Of a stretch of 64,000 nucleotides of DNA, positions 32,823 to 42,649 are shown one piece after another. Numbering within the stretch: the first letter of the stretch is position 1; the number at the start of each line of letters is the position of its first letter. This DNA is from Spirochaetota bacterium (lineage in GTDB: Bacteria > Spirochaetota > Spirochaetia > Treponematales > Treponemataceae), in assembly GCA_023438065.1 (NCBI GenBank), contig JAEXRH010000016.1, positions 124,001 through 188,000 of the forward strand. Reading direction: 5' to 3'. The notes below the pieces were generated by a model that was given only the letters and a program-made list of their open reading frames with translations, was not told where the DNA came from and made no database searches. The translations under genes were made by a program, and so were the position numbers.

Positions 32823-32831
32823 GTTATACCA
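32823..32831 (-). promoter_or_regulatory. Candidate extended -10 promoter of livKHMGF
   Basis: On the minus strand TGGTATAAC (TG-N-TATAAC). Leader about 105 nt to the livK ATG. No good -35. The phased array lies 75-140 bp upstream of this box. Confidence 0.4.
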
Positions 32832-32905
32832 TGGAACAACACGACTATGCCGTATACCGGCCGCGTGCGCGACCGGATACTTCATGATACGGCAGCGGTA
32901 AAAAA

Positions 32906-32965
32906 GAATCAAGCATATTTATGCATTTTTATGCGTTTTAAATAATTTTATTGCATGAATATGCA
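32906..32965 (-). promoter_or_regulatory. Six phased 10-bp units upstream of livK
   Basis: Reading toward livK, six contiguous decamers: TGCATATTCA, TGCAATAAAA, TTATTTAAAA, CGCATAAAAA, TGCATAAATA, TGCTTGATTC. The repeat length equals one helical turn. Similar units precede gltB and glnN. Either a cooperative regulator site or phased A-tracts giving curved DNA. It also lies about 47 bp left of the FecR-gene promoter. Confidence 0.5.
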
Positions 32966-33011
32966 CGAGTGTTTCCGGTATGATCATAGACTTTATATAG
33001 AGAAAAGTTTG

Positions 33012-33040
33012 TTGACAGCCGGTATCCCGTGGGCTACACT
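33012..33040 (+). promoter_or_regulatory. Consensus promoter for the FecR-domain gene
   Basis: TTGACA (33012-33017), 17 bp, TACACT (33035-33040). Leader of about 130 nt to the ATG at 33180. Confidence 0.7.
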
Positions 33041-33074
33041 GCCATCACGCACGGCATTGCCGGAAAACGGAGGA

Positions 33075-33143
33075 ATGAGCGGGTTTTTCAAGGCGGAAAC
33101 GGGGGCAATTTACCGCTCGACACGCCGAAAAACGCGCCGCTGA
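33075..33143 (+). CDS. 22-codon leader ORF
   Basis: A short ORF in the 5' leader of the FecR-domain gene: ATG at 33075 with GGAGGA directly upstream, product MSGFFKAETGAIYRSTRRKT plus two Arg, stop at 33141-33143. Its ribosome site is better than that of the downstream gene, which starts 36 nt later with none visible. It may be a leader peptide or an upstream ORF coupling translation; a chance ORF is possible. Confidence 0.35.
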   Translation: MSGFFKAETGAIYRSTRRKTRR

Positions 33144-33179
33144 ACAAGACGGATCCCGTCGGTTCAGACACTGCACAGT

Positions 33180-34154
33180 ATGAAAATTCCGAAAATCATC
33201 TCTACTCTCGTCTGTTTCATCATGGCGTCCTTTCTCGTCGCCGAGACCCCCTACGCGACCATCGCGTACGCCGAGGGAAACCGATTCTCGGTGATTCGCG
33301 GCGGGAAGTCGGTTTCGTACAAAGCGGACAGCCCCGAGGTCATCGGGCTCGCGATCGAGCGCGGGGATATCCTGCAAACCGCGGCGGACACCTACCTTGA
33401 AGTCTCGATACGCCCGATCTCGGCCTCGGTCCAGCTCGCCGAGAACACCACCTTCCGCTGCAACGCCGATGAATCGGGCGCGAAATCGGAAGGGGAGCTC
33501 TATTACGGCCGGGTCCGCGCGAAGGTATCCAAGCTTGCAGGATCGTCCTCGTACCGGATTACCTCGCCCACCCTCGTCGCCGGTGTGCGGGGAACCGATT
33601 TCGGATGCGACCATTTTTACATAAAGCCGCCCGCGCCCGACGCCGCGCAAGGGAGCGAGGGATCGACCCCGGTCCTGAACCGCGTATTTTGCTTCGAGGG
33701 GAGCGTGCTCGTCGTTCCCGCGGCCGCCCCGGAGCTCGAGACCGTCATGATCGCGGGCGGTGAAATGGTCGAGAGTACCGTGCCGGCCGTCGTCGCCGGC
33801 GGCAAAGAGCCGCTCACGCTCGTAAAGGCTCCCGTCGCGGCCGAGGTCACCGGGTTCTGGAAGGGCAGGGAATTCCATTCGCCGGCGGTCGAACCCCGCG
33901 TCGAGGAGACCGCGCCCCTTTCAGCCGAAGAGCAACAGGCGGTCGCGCAGGAGATCAAGCGGGAACGCAATCATAAAGTCCGCCTCGCCGGCTCGGTAGC
34001 CCTTCTGCTCACCGGCTCGCTCGTTTTGGCCCCCGCCTGGGGCGAATACGACAGAGACGGCATGACATCGAGCGTCGCCGCGAGCGTCGGTTTCGGAGGC
34101 ATGCTTGTCGGCTCGTCGCTCGTCCTTTTGATCTACGATCTGGTCAAACGCTGA
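33180..34154 (+). CDS. Exported FecR-domain protein
   Basis: A 324-residue protein. Signal peptide at 1-22 (IISTLVCFIMASFLVA). Residues 30-170 form a FecR-like beta domain: LAIERGDILQTAADTYLEV, SVQLAENTTFRC, GRVRAKVSKLAGSSSYRITSPTLVAGVRGTDFG, CFEGSVLVV. This is the iron-free, stand-alone spirochaete type, not an anti-sigma factor partner (no sigma gene nearby). A Glu-rich helical stretch (about 240-265) precedes two C-terminal hydrophobic segments (VALLLTGSLVLAPAWG; VGFGGMLVGSSLVLLIYDL). No ribosome site before the ATG; a small ORF with a good one ends 36 nt upstream. Role unknown; an envelope structural or sensing role is plausible. Confidence 0.75.
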   Translation: MKIPKIISTLVCFIMASFLVAETPYATIAYAEGNRFSVIRGGKSVSYKADSPEVIGLAIERGDILQTAADTYLEVSIRPISASVQLAENTTFRCNADESGAKSEGELYYGRVRAKVSKLAGSSSYRITSPTLVAGVRGTDFGCDHFYIKPPAPDAAQGSEGSTPVLNRVFCFEGSVLVVPAAAPELETVMIAGGEMVESTVPAVVAGGKEPLTLVKAPVAAEVTGFWKGREFHSPAVEPRVEETAPLSAEEQQAVAQEIKRERNHKVRLAGSVALLLTGSLVLAPAWGEYDRDGMTSSVAASVGFGGMLVGSSLVLLIYDLVKR

Positions 34155-34170
34155 GTCGCGGCGTCTTTCC

Positions 34171-34310
34171 GCGAACCTCGGGAGCGGACGGCCCGACCCG
34201 AAGGCCGCCGACCCCGGGCAGGATGACGAGAAAACGATAAAAACGCCCGCGAACCGGTCTGTCCGGCGCGGGCGTTTCTTTGCAGTCGGAAGACGGCCTT
34301 CGGGACACGC
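34171..34310 (+). repeat. Structured intergenic repeat, copy A
   Basis: About 140 bp, roughly 80% identical to 42650-42787 and in the same orientation. Outer arms CCGAAGGCCGCC and GACGGCCTTCGG enclose an inner stem AAACGCCCGCG / CGCGGGCGTTT with loop AACCGGTCTGTCCGG. The inner stem plus following T's can act as a terminator of the FecR-domain gene. Copy B has a different but still paired inner stem. Confidence 0.8.
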
Positions 34311-34326
34311 ACGGACCTTTCGGTTT

Positions 34327-34356
34327 GCGCTTCCCCGAAACCGGGCGCTTTTTTTT
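34327..34356 (+). terminator. Possible second terminator before the alpha-2-macroglobulin gene
   Basis: GCGC-TT-CC ... GGGCGC followed directly by eight T. Short, bulged stem; the T-tract supports it. Confidence 0.45.
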
Positions 34357-34366
34357 CCCGAACCCG

Positions 34367-34395
34367 TTTATACAGTCGCACGGACAGTATATACT
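34367..34395 (+). promoter_or_regulatory. Promoter of the alpha-2-macroglobulin / pbpC operon
   Basis: TTTATA (34367-34372), 17 bp, TATACT (34390-34395). AAGGGAAG lies shortly before the ATG at 34432. Confidence 0.55.
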
Positions 34396-34431
34396 TACCG
34401 GTAATCATTCACTTTAAAAAAAAGGGAAGCC

Positions 34432-37400
34432 ATGAAAAACAAGGACACGAAACGCAAACCGATCGATCTGTCGGCGATCTTCGGCACCTATACCCCGCCG
34501 CCCTATATCGGCTCGATATCGAAAACCGTCGCCGGCGCGATCTCCGCGGCCAAACGGACCATCGAGGCGCGCAGCAAGATTATCGGCCTCGTCGGCGCGG
34601 CGCTCGTCTTCGCGGCGTTCCTTGCCGCGGGGATTTTCCTCGCGCTTTCGCTCCGCCCTCGCCTTATGGGCGTCGGTTGCACGATCGAGACCCCGACCCC
34701 GCGCTCCGCCGAGGAGGACCCGATCTCCCCGCTCAGGATGCGATTCTCCGGTTCCGCCGCGAAAACGGAGGCCGCGGACAAGGACGTGACGGGGGGAATT
34801 ACCCTCACGCCGCCCATGGACGGCGCGTGGAAATGGGAAGGCGACAGCGTTCTCGTCTTTACCCCGAGGAAGGACTGGCCCGTCGGGACGAAATACGCCG
34901 TGCAATTCGCGGACGGATTCTTCCCCGATCACATCCGGGCGAAAAAAAGCTATTCCTTCGAGACCGAGGGATTCAGCGCGTCGATCGAAACGGCCGAGTT
35001 TTACATCGATCCCGAAAACGGCAAGATCAAGCGAGTGCTCGCGACGGTCGCGGCAAACTACCCCATCGATCCCGACTCGATCGAGAAGGCGGTCACGATA
35101 AAGCCGAACATCCTCTCCAAATCGGGCACGCTCGACAAGCGCAACTACCAATACAGCATCTCGTACGACAAGCTGAAGCGTCGCGCGTACATCGTGTCCG
35201 AGCCGCTGGGAATGCCGGTCGACTCCGTGACCGTTTCGATAACGGTGAAAAAAGGCATCCGCTCCCCGCTCGGGGGCGAGGCCCTGCGCGAGGGTCTCGA
35301 GACCACGGTGACCGTGCCCGGTTCCTCCGACTATATCCGCGTCGACGAGGTCGTGCACGATCTCGTCAAGACGCCCGATCAGCGTTTCGACCAGGTCCTC
35401 GTCGTTTCGTCGAACGGTACGATCGGCGTCGACGAGCTGACCGAGGGCCTTTCGGCATGGGTTCTCCCGAAGGATCTCCCCGAGCTTCCCGGCATCAAGG
35501 CCGTCAAGGACTTTCCGTGGGAAGACCCCCAATTCGTGACCGAGGCGATACTCAAGCTCGCCGAGCCGCTCAAGCTCGAGCACATCCCCAACGAGCTCGA
35601 CTACGCGCCCGTGAACAGCTTCAGGTTCAGCGCGAGGCCGGGAAGTTTCGTGTTCTTCAGGATCAAGGCCGGAACGAGATTCTTCGGCGACTACACGCTC
35701 AAAAAGGAAAAGCGCGGAATATTCCGGGTCAAGGAGTATCCGCGCGAGGTGTCGATACTCTCCGACGGGGCGATCGTCTCCCTGACGGGAAGCAAGCAGA
35801 TCGCGATGCTCACCCGCGAGATCGACGAGGTCAGGTTCAACGTCGGCCGCATCAGGCCGGACGACATCAACCACCTCGTATCCCAGTCGAACGGCAGGCT
35901 CGATTCCTTCGAGCTCGAACGGTACCGCTTCAACGAGTACAACATAACCGAGCAGTACTCGAGCACGAGAAGGATCGCGCGATCGGGCGCGGGCGGGGTC
36001 GACTATTTCTCGTTCGACTTCTCGAGCTACCTCAACTGGATACCCGAGAAAAACCTCCGGTACGGACTTTTCGTGTTTACCGTGCAGGGCGCGAACGACT
36101 CCACCGAAGACTACCGGGACAAGCGGCTCATCATGGTCACCGATCTCGGTTTCTACGTGAAGACGAACACCGACAAGACGAAGGACATCTTCGTTCAGTC
36201 CATCGGCCGCGGGAACGGCGTATCCGACGCGACGGTTTCCGTCGTCGGGCTCAACGGTAACGAGCTCGTGAGCATCGTCACCGGGGCCGACGGCCACGTT
36301 TCGATCCCGGACCTTTCGGGCTACGTTCGCGAGAAGCAACCGACCGCCTACGTCGTGCGCAAGGGCGAGGACCTTTCGTTCATGCCCTACAGCGAGGAAG
36401 GCAGGTCGCTCGACTACTCGAACTTCGACGTCGGCGGCATCGCCGGGGCGACGGACCCGAAAACCGTCAACGCGTTCCTCTTCTCCGACCGGGGCATCTA
36501 TCGACCGGGAGACACCGCGCGCGTCGGCATCGTCGTCAAGGCGGGCGACTGGCGAATCAACCTCGAGAGGACCCCGCTCGAGTGCAGCGTCGTCGCGCCG
36601 AACGGCTCGGAGGTCTTTACCCGCAAGATAGTCACGGGCGCCGCAGGCTTCGAGGAGATCGCGTTCAAGACCGAGACCTACTCCCCGACGGGCGAGTACA
36701 CGGTATCCCTGTATCTCGTGACGGACGAGAAGAAGGGAACGAGGAAGCACCTCGGCTCCGAGACCATCAAGGTCGAGGAATTCCTCCCCGACACGCTGAC
36801 CATCAAGGCGAATATCGATCCCACCGCGGCGACCGGATGGATCCATCCCGACAAGGTCGAGGGGAAGGTGCGCCTCGGAAACCTCTTCGGCACGCCCGCC
36901 GCGGGTAACGACGTCACCGGACAGATGTCGCTCTTCCCCGGCGTCCAGGCGTTCCCGAAATACCGCGATTACCGCTTTTCCGACCCGTACGCGAAGGAGA
37001 ATTCCTACAAGGAATTCCTCGGGACGCTCAAGACGGGCGACGACGGGACGTGCTCGTTCCCGATCGACCTCGCGAAATTCGAGAAGGCGACCTATCGGCT
37101 CCGCTTCTACGCCGAGGGCTTCGAAAAAGCGGGCGGCAGGAAGGTGAGCGCGGAGGACACGGTATTCGTGTCCCCGCTCGACTATCTCGTCGGGTACAAG
37201 GCGGACGGCGACCTCGGTTACGTCAAGCGCGACGAAAAGCGGGTGTTGTCGTTCGTCGCGATCGATCCCGCCCTCGAGCGCCGCGCGGTTTCCGACCTGA
37301 CGGCGACGCTCACCGAGGTTCGCTACGTGTCGATGCTCGTCAAGCAGCCGAACGGCGTGTTCAAGTATCAGTCGATCAAGAAAAACTATCCCGTAAGCGA

Positions 37401-40167
37401 GGACGCCTTCCCGATACCGGCCGCGGGGCTTTCCTGGGAGGTTCCGACGGCGACCGAGGGAGACTTCGAGCTCACGCTCACCGGAAAGGGCGGACTCGTA
37501 TACAACAAGATAGCCTGGTCGGTGATCGGCGAGAAAAACGTCGAGCGAAGCCTTTCCCGGACGGCCGAACTCGAGATCAAGCTCGATCGCCAGGACTACA
37601 AGAACGGCGACGAGATCAGGCTCTTCGTGAAAGCCCCGTACGCGGGGTCCGGCCTCATCACGATCGAGCGCGACAAGGTCTACACGCACGCGTGGTTCAA
37701 GACCGAAAGCGCGGCGAGCGAGCAAAGCATCGTCGTCCCCGCTGACATCGAGGGGAACGGGTACGTGACGGTAACCTTCGTCCGCTCGACCTCCTCGAAA
37801 GAGATCTTCATGAGCCCGCTCTGTTACGCGAGCGTGCCCTTCTCGGTCAGCAAGGAAAAGCGGACGAACAGGATCGTCTTCGACCTTCCCGAAGAGATCC
37901 GTTCGGGAAGCGAGCTCACGATAGGCTACACCTGCTCGCGGCCCGGCAAGATCGTGATCTACGCCGTGGACGAGGGAATCCTTCAGGTAGCGCGCTACAA
38001 GACGCCCGACCCGATCGCGTTCTTCTTCAAGAAGCGCGCGCTCGAGGTCGGCACCTCGCAGATACTCGACCTGCTCCTCCCGGAGTTCGACGTGCTCAGA
38101 TCGCTCGGGGCGATGGGAGGCGACGGCTCGATGGAGGATCTCAACCGGAATCTCAATCCCTTCAAGCGAAAGCGGAACGAGCCCGTCGCGTTCTGGTCGG
38201 GAATCGTCGACGGCGGTCCCGAAAAGAGAACCGTCCGGTACCGGGTCCCCGACTACTTTAACGGGACGATCAGGGTCATGGCCGTCGCCGTGTCCGACGA
38301 CGCGATCGGAGCCGCGGAACGCAAGGTGATCGCGCGGAACCCGTTCATCATCTCGCCGAGCACGCCGATGATGGCCGCGCCCGGCGACGAGTTCGACCTC
38401 CCCGTCACCGTGACGAACAACAAGAAAGGCTCGGGCGAGAAGGGATCGATCGTCCTCGAGGTCGTTCCGAGCGCCCACGTGACCGTCCTTTCGCAGAAGT
38501 CGATGACGCTCGAGATTCCCGAGGGGAAGGACAAGACCGTGACGTTCAGGGTCAAGGCGAACGACGCGCCGGGAAGCGCCTCGCTCCGCTTCGTCGCCTC
38601 GAGCGGTCCCGATCGCGTCGAGCTCGCCGAGACGCTCAGCGTTCGCCCCGCAGTCCCCTATCGCGTGACGGTCGCCTCCGGCTCGATCAAGCGCGACAAG
38701 GCGCAAGTCAAGCTCGCGCGGCAGGTCCGCGAGGAATTCGCCACGCGAGAGATTTCCGCGTCCTACCTGCCCGTCGGGCTCGCGAAGGGACTCTATTTCT
38801 ATCTCGAAAAATATCCCTATGGCTGCTCCGAGCAGGTAACGAGCGCGACCTGGCCCCTCCTCTATCCTGCACTGACGAGGGACCTCGGCATAGACGCGAC
38901 CGCGGCGAAGGAAACCGTCGACCGGACGATCTCGATACTCCAGTCGCGCCTCAAGGCGGACGGGACGATCGGGGTATGGACCTCGGCGTCGGACTCCGAG
39001 CTCTGGCTCACGAATTACTGTACCCTCTTCCTCATCGACGCCCGGTCGAAAGGCTATTACGTTCCCGACGGCCTCATGAACTCCTGCCTCTCGGGTCTCA
39101 AGACGATCGCCACCGACGCGGGAACCGACGGCTACTCGCTCGCGAACCGCTCGTTCGCGATCTATATCCTCACCCGAAGCGAGCTCGTCACGACCTCGTA
39201 CGTCGAGAAGCTCCGCGCCGACATGAAAAAGGCTCCCGATGCGGAGACGGGTTGCGCGGGAATCTTCCTCGCGGGAACCTATGCCCTTCTCAGGAAGGAC
39301 CTCGAGGGCTCGATGCTGATCGGGAAAATTTCGCGCCAGCTGAAAAAAGACGACTCGTTCAAGTACGTCGACTCGCTTTGCTACCTGTCGCTCTACCTCG
39401 ACGTGCTCGCGCGTCACTTCCCGTCCAGGCTCAACTCCGTCTCGGCCGACATACTCGCCGACATGGCGGACCAGCTCAAGGACCAGAAATACACGTCTCT
39501 TTCCGCGAATCACGCCCTGATGGCGATCGAAAGCTACCTCGCCCGCGTACCCGCGCCCGAGGCCGGTTCGGTCGCGCTGGCCGAGATCCGCGACGGCGGC
39601 GCGGCGGCGCCCCTCCAGGCGAGCGGGGACAAGCTCCTCGTCGCGTCATACACGCCGCGGGCGAGGACGGTCGAGATAGACAACCGCGCCGGGGCGAGTC
39701 TCTTCTGGCAGGTAACCACCGCGGGATTCGACCTTGAGCTCCCGAAGGCCGAAACGAAGGAAGGGATCGAGGTATACCGCGAGTTCTGCGACGCGCAGGG
39801 AAACAAGGTCTCCTCCGCGAGGATCGGCGACGAGCTTCTCGTCAGGATCAACGTGAGGACGACGGGCAAAAAGCCCGTCGCCGACGTCGCCCTCGTGGAC
39901 ATGCTTCCCGCGGGACTCGAGTGCGACATCGACTCGATCAGGCTCCCGGGAGGAAAGACAAACTGGGATCCCTCGTACGTGGACATCCGCGAGGATCGCG
40001 TGGTCTTCTTCGGCACGCTCAGGCCCGAGCTGAAAACCTACGAATATCGCGCGAGGGCGGTCAACGCGGGGACGTTCACGGTGCCTCCCCTGTTCGCCGA
40101 GGCGATGTACGACAAGAAGACGTGGGCTTTCAGGCCGCAAGAGCCCTTGACGATCAAGTCGAAGTAA
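34432..40167 (+). CDS. Bacterial alpha-2-macroglobulin
   Basis: A 1911-residue protease-trap protein. An N-terminal cytoplasmic tail of about 48 residues leads to one membrane helix (about 49-72, IIGLVGAALVFAAFLAAGIFLAL), so it is anchored by a helix instead of the lipid used by E. coli YfhM. MG-type beta domains follow, including the RGIYRPGDTARVGIVVK block (about 687-705) that is typical for the family. The bait region is in the stretch ahead of KIVIYAVDEGIL. The thioester motif GCSEQ is intact with Cys1465 (YPYGCSEQVTSATWP), then the alpha/alpha thioester domain and a receptor-like C-terminal domain. The expected role is trapping foreign proteases in the periplasm. pbpC follows after 4 bp. 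Confidence 0.93.
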   Translation: MKNKDTKRKPIDLSAIFGTYTPPPYIGSISKTVAGAISAAKRTIEARSKIIGLVGAALVFAAFLAAGIFLALSLRPRLMGVGCTIETPTPRSAEEDPISPLRMRFSGSAAKTEAADKDVTGGITLTPPMDGAWKWEGDSVLVFTPRKDWPVGTKYAVQFADGFFPDHIRAKKSYSFETEGFSASIETAEFYIDPENGKIKRVLATVAANYPIDPDSIEKAVTIKPNILSKSGTLDKRNYQYSISYDKLKRRAYIVSEPLGMPVDSVTVSITVKKGIRSPLGGEALREGLETTVTVPGSSDYIRVDEVVHDLVKTPDQRFDQVLVVSSNGTIGVDELTEGLSAWVLPKDLPELPGIKAVKDFPWEDPQFVTEAILKLAEPLKLEHIPNELDYAPVNSFRFSARPGSFVFFRIKAGTRFFGDYTLKKEKRGIFRVKEYPREVSILSDGAIVSLTGSKQIAMLTREIDEVRFNVGRIRPDDINHLVSQSNGRLDSFELERYRFNEYNITEQYSSTRRIARSGAGGVDYFSFDFSSYLNWIPEKNLRYGLFVFTVQGANDSTEDYRDKRLIMVTDLGFYVKTNTDKTKDIFVQSIGRGNGVSDATVSVVGLNGNELVSIVTGADGHVSIPDLSGYVREKQPTAYVVRKGEDLSFMPYSEEGRSLDYSNFDVGGIAGATDPKTVNAFLFSDRGIYRPGDTARVGIVVKAGDWRINLERTPLECSVVAPNGSEVFTRKIVTGAAGFEEIAFKTETYSPTGEYTVSLYLVTDEKKGTRKHLGSETIKVEEFLPDTLTIKANIDPTAATGWIHPDKVEGKVRLGNLFGTPAAGNDVTGQMSLFPGVQAFPKYRDYRFSDPYAKENSYKEFLGTLKTGDDGTCSFPIDLAKFEKATYRLRFYAEGFEKAGGRKVSAEDTVFVSPLDYLVGYKADGDLGYVKRDEKRVLSFVAIDPALERRAVSDLTATLTEVRYVSMLVKQPNGVFKYQSIKKNYPVSEDAFPIPAAGLSWEVPTATEGDFELTLTGKGGLVYNKIAWSVIGEKNVERSLSRTAELEIKLDRQDYKNGDEIRLFVKAPYAGSGLITIERDKVYTHAWFKTESAASEQSIVVPADIEGNGYVTVTFVRSTSSKEIFMSPLCYASVPFSVSKEKRTNRIVFDLPEEIRSGSELTIGYTCSRPGKIVIYAVDEGILQVARYKTPDPIAFFFKKRALEVGTSQILDLLLPEFDVLRSLGAMGGDGSMEDLNRNLNPFKRKRNEPVAFWSGIVDGGPEKRTVRYRVPDYFNGTIRVMAVAVSDDAIGAAERKVIARNPFIISPSTPMMAAPGDEFDLPVTVTNNKKGSGEKGSIVLEVVPSAHVTVLSQKSMTLEIPEGKDKTVTFRVKANDAPGSASLRFVASSGPDRVELAETLSVRPAVPYRVTVASGSIKRDKAQVKLARQVREEFATREISASYLPVGLAKGLYFYLEKYPYGCSEQVTSATWPLLYPALTRDLGIDATAAKETVDRTISILQSRLKADGTIGVWTSASDSELWLTNYCTLFLIDARSKGYYVPDGLMNSCLSGLKTIATDAGTDGYSLANRSFAIYILTRSELVTTSYVEKLRADMKKAPDAETGCAGIFLAGTYALLRKDLEGSMLIGKISRQLKKDDSFKYVDSLCYLSLYLDVLARHFPSRLNSVSADILADMADQLKDQKYTSLSANHALMAIESYLARVPAPEAGSVALAEIRDGGAAAPLQASGDKLLVASYTPRARTVEIDNRAGASLFWQVTTAGFDLELPKAETKEGIEVYREFCDAQGNKVSSARIGDELLVRINVRTTGKKPVADVALVDMLPAGLECDIDSIRLPGGKTNWDPSYVDIREDRVVFFGTLRPELKTYEYRARAVNAGTFTVPPLFAEAMYDKKTWAFRPQEPLTIKSK

Positions 40168-40171
40168 GGCG

Positions 40172-42541
40172 ATGGCGCTGCTCACCGCGGGGAGAAGGAG
40201 GGTTGTCGCGATCGCGACGGCCGTCCTCCTCGCCGCGGGCGCGCACATCGCGTACGTGCGCGCTCGCGGCGACATTTACTCAGGCATCGATTTTTCCGGC
40301 GCGTACCTCGCGAACGACGGTTCCCTCCTTCGCGTCTTCCTGACCCCGGACGAGAAATACCGGATCAGGAAACGGCTCGCCGACTTTCCCCCGACCCTCG
40401 TCGCCGCGGTCCTCCTCCAGGAAGACCGCTATTTCTACGCTCACGCGGGGATAAACCCCGCGGCACTCGCGCGCGCGGGCTGGGAAACCTACGTAAAGAA
40501 GGACCGTCGCGTGGGCGCGTCCACGATCACGATGCAGCTCGCGCGGCTCAAGTACGGAATCAAGACCAGGACCGTCCCGGGAAAGCTCGCCCAGATAGCG
40601 TGCGCGCTCTACCTGGACCTCTGCTTCCCGAAGGACACGATCCTCGAGGCCTACCTCAATCTCGCTCCTTGCGGGGGGAACGTCGAGGGGTTCGCCGCCG
40701 CGTCCTGGTTTTATTTCGACCGACCCGTCGCGCGACTCGACCTTTCGCAAGTCCTCACCCTCGCCGTCATTCCCCAGGATCCGCGCGCGCGCGCGCCTCT
40801 GGGCGATTCCGTTCCGGAGGAGCTCCTTTCCGCGCGAACGCGGCTTCTCGAGTCATGGATCGCCGAGCGCCCCGGGGACCGGGAATACCGCGAACTCATG
40901 GACCTGCCCGTCGAGACCATTGCCGCGTTTCCGTTCAGGGCGCCGCATTTTACCGAGGCGCTCGAGGCGCGGATGACGGCACGGCGAGCGAATGACGGGT
41001 CCTTCGAGCGGAGGACCGCGATCGGCAGGCGCGAGCAGCGGATATGCGAGGACATGATCAAGAGGCATATCGACCAGTACCGCTCGTTCGGCGTCTCAAA
41101 CGCCTCGGCGATCCTCGTCGACTGGACGACCATGAAGGTTCGCGCGTCCGTCGGTTCCGCGGACTACCGGAACGACGCGATCTCGGGGCAGGTCAACGGG
41201 ACAATCGCGAAACGGTCGCCGGGATCGACGCTCAAGCCGTTCATCTACGCGCTCGCGGTCGACCAGGGCCTCATCCATCCGGAGACGATGCTCAAGGACA
41301 CACCGACGAGCTTCAGCGACTACACCCCCGACAACTTCGGCGGCGATTTCGCCGGTCCCATACACGCGGGGGTGGCGCTCGCGGACAGCCGGAACATTCC
41401 CGCCATCGCGCTCGCGAGGGAGATCCGGGACCCGGACCTCTACGGATTTCTCGAGAGCGCCGGAGTCACGGGACTCAAGGGGCGGGACCATTACGGGCTT
41501 TCGCTCGTGCTCGGCAGCGCCGAGGTGACGATGGAGGAACTCGCGACGATGTACGCGTGCCTCGCCTCGGGAGGAAGGCTCCGCGAACTTGTCAGGCTCG
41601 AGGATTCAAGCCCGAACGCCGCGCGCGGGACATCGGGGGAAAAACGGCTGATCTCCGCCGAGGCGGCGTTCATCGCGCGAAAGATGCTCGAGGGGAACGT
41701 CCCGCCCGCTACGGTACGCCCGCAAACCTCGGCGGGCGTGCCTATCGCGTTCAAGACGGGCACCTCGATCGGTTTCAAGGATTGCTGGTGCGTCGCGATC
41801 TTCGACCGCTACGTCCTGTGCGTATGGATCGGCAACTTCGACGGGCAAGGCAACAACGCGTTCCAGGGCCGATCGATGGCGGCGCCGCTCCTTTTCAAGA
41901 TCGCCGACGCGCTGCTCGCAGACCTTCCGGAGGGAACGCGACTCCCCGAGCCCGAGCCGCCCGAAGGAGTCGACCTCATTCCCGTGTGCGCTGTGTCGGG
42001 ATGCATACCGTCACCCGATTGCCCGGACACGGTCGAGACCTGGTTCATACCCGGCGTGTCGCCGATCGGGAGCTGCAAGATACACCGCAGGATCAACGTC
42101 GACCTCAGGACGGGCTACCGCACCGACGAGCCGCCGGGGAGGTTCGTCGTGTCCGCCGTGAGGGAATTCTGGACGACGGACCTCCTCGAGCTCTTCGAGG
42201 AGGCTGGCCTTCCGCGGCTCGTTCCGCCGCCCTATCCCCCGAACGAGAACCGGCTCGACGCGGCCGAGCGGGGTTTCCCCCCGACGATTCTCTCGCCGAT
42301 GGCGAACACGAGCTACGTCATCCGATCCGTCGACGACAAGCGGAAAAGCCTCGTCCTCGTCGCGTCCGCCGACGCCGAGGCGAGGGAACTTTTCTGGTTC
42401 GCGGATTCGCTTTTCATCGGGCGTTCAGTGCCGGGAGGCAAATTGCTGTGGGAACCCAAGACGGGAAGCCACGTCCTGACGGTTACCGACCAAAACGGGA
42501 GATCGGGAAGCGTCTCGTTCACGGTCCACGCGGGTCAATGA
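40172..42541 (+). CDS. pbpC: Penicillin-binding protein 1C
   Basis: A 789-residue bifunctional peptidoglycan synthase. After a short membrane anchor (about 10-28), the GT51 transglycosylase domain has catalytic Glu84 in LQEDRYFYAHAGIN, then GASTITMQLARL and ILEAYLNLAPCGGNVEG. The transpeptidase domain shows SxxK as S352-TLK355 (SPGSTLKPF), an SxN-like ADSRNIP and KTGT at about 528 (FKTGTSIGFKDCW). The C-terminal PBP1C domain (about 690-789) is present. It follows the alpha-2-macroglobulin gene, with which it forms a well-known pair in which PBP1C would mend walls breached by proteases. ATG 4 nt after the previous stop, AAGG upstream. Confidence 0.95.
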   Translation: MALLTAGRRRVVAIATAVLLAAGAHIAYVRARGDIYSGIDFSGAYLANDGSLLRVFLTPDEKYRIRKRLADFPPTLVAAVLLQEDRYFYAHAGINPAALARAGWETYVKKDRRVGASTITMQLARLKYGIKTRTVPGKLAQIACALYLDLCFPKDTILEAYLNLAPCGGNVEGFAAASWFYFDRPVARLDLSQVLTLAVIPQDPRARAPLGDSVPEELLSARTRLLESWIAERPGDREYRELMDLPVETIAAFPFRAPHFTEALEARMTARRANDGSFERRTAIGRREQRICEDMIKRHIDQYRSFGVSNASAILVDWTTMKVRASVGSADYRNDAISGQVNGTIAKRSPGSTLKPFIYALAVDQGLIHPETMLKDTPTSFSDYTPDNFGGDFAGPIHAGVALADSRNIPAIALAREIRDPDLYGFLESAGVTGLKGRDHYGLSLVLGSAEVTMEELATMYACLASGGRLRELVRLEDSSPNAARGTSGEKRLISAEAAFIARKMLEGNVPPATVRPQTSAGVPIAFKTGTSIGFKDCWCVAIFDRYVLCVWIGNFDGQGNNAFQGRSMAAPLLFKIADALLADLPEGTRLPEPEPPEGVDLIPVCAVSGCIPSPDCPDTVETWFIPGVSPIGSCKIHRRINVDLRTGYRTDEPPGRFVVSAVREFWTTDLLELFEEAGLPRLVPPPYPPNENRLDAAERGFPPTILSPMANTSYVIRSVDDKRKSLVLVASADAEARELFWFADSLFIGRSVPGGKLLWEPKTGSHVLTVTDQNGRSGSVSFTVHAGQ

Positions 42542-42649
42542 GCGCGGACCGGACAAGCCCCGCTCTCCCCGCGTGAGGGACTGAAGCGGCGAGCGTTCGC
42601 GCGACTTCCCCGGAACCGAGCCCTTCCCTCGGAACCGATAGACGCCCGC

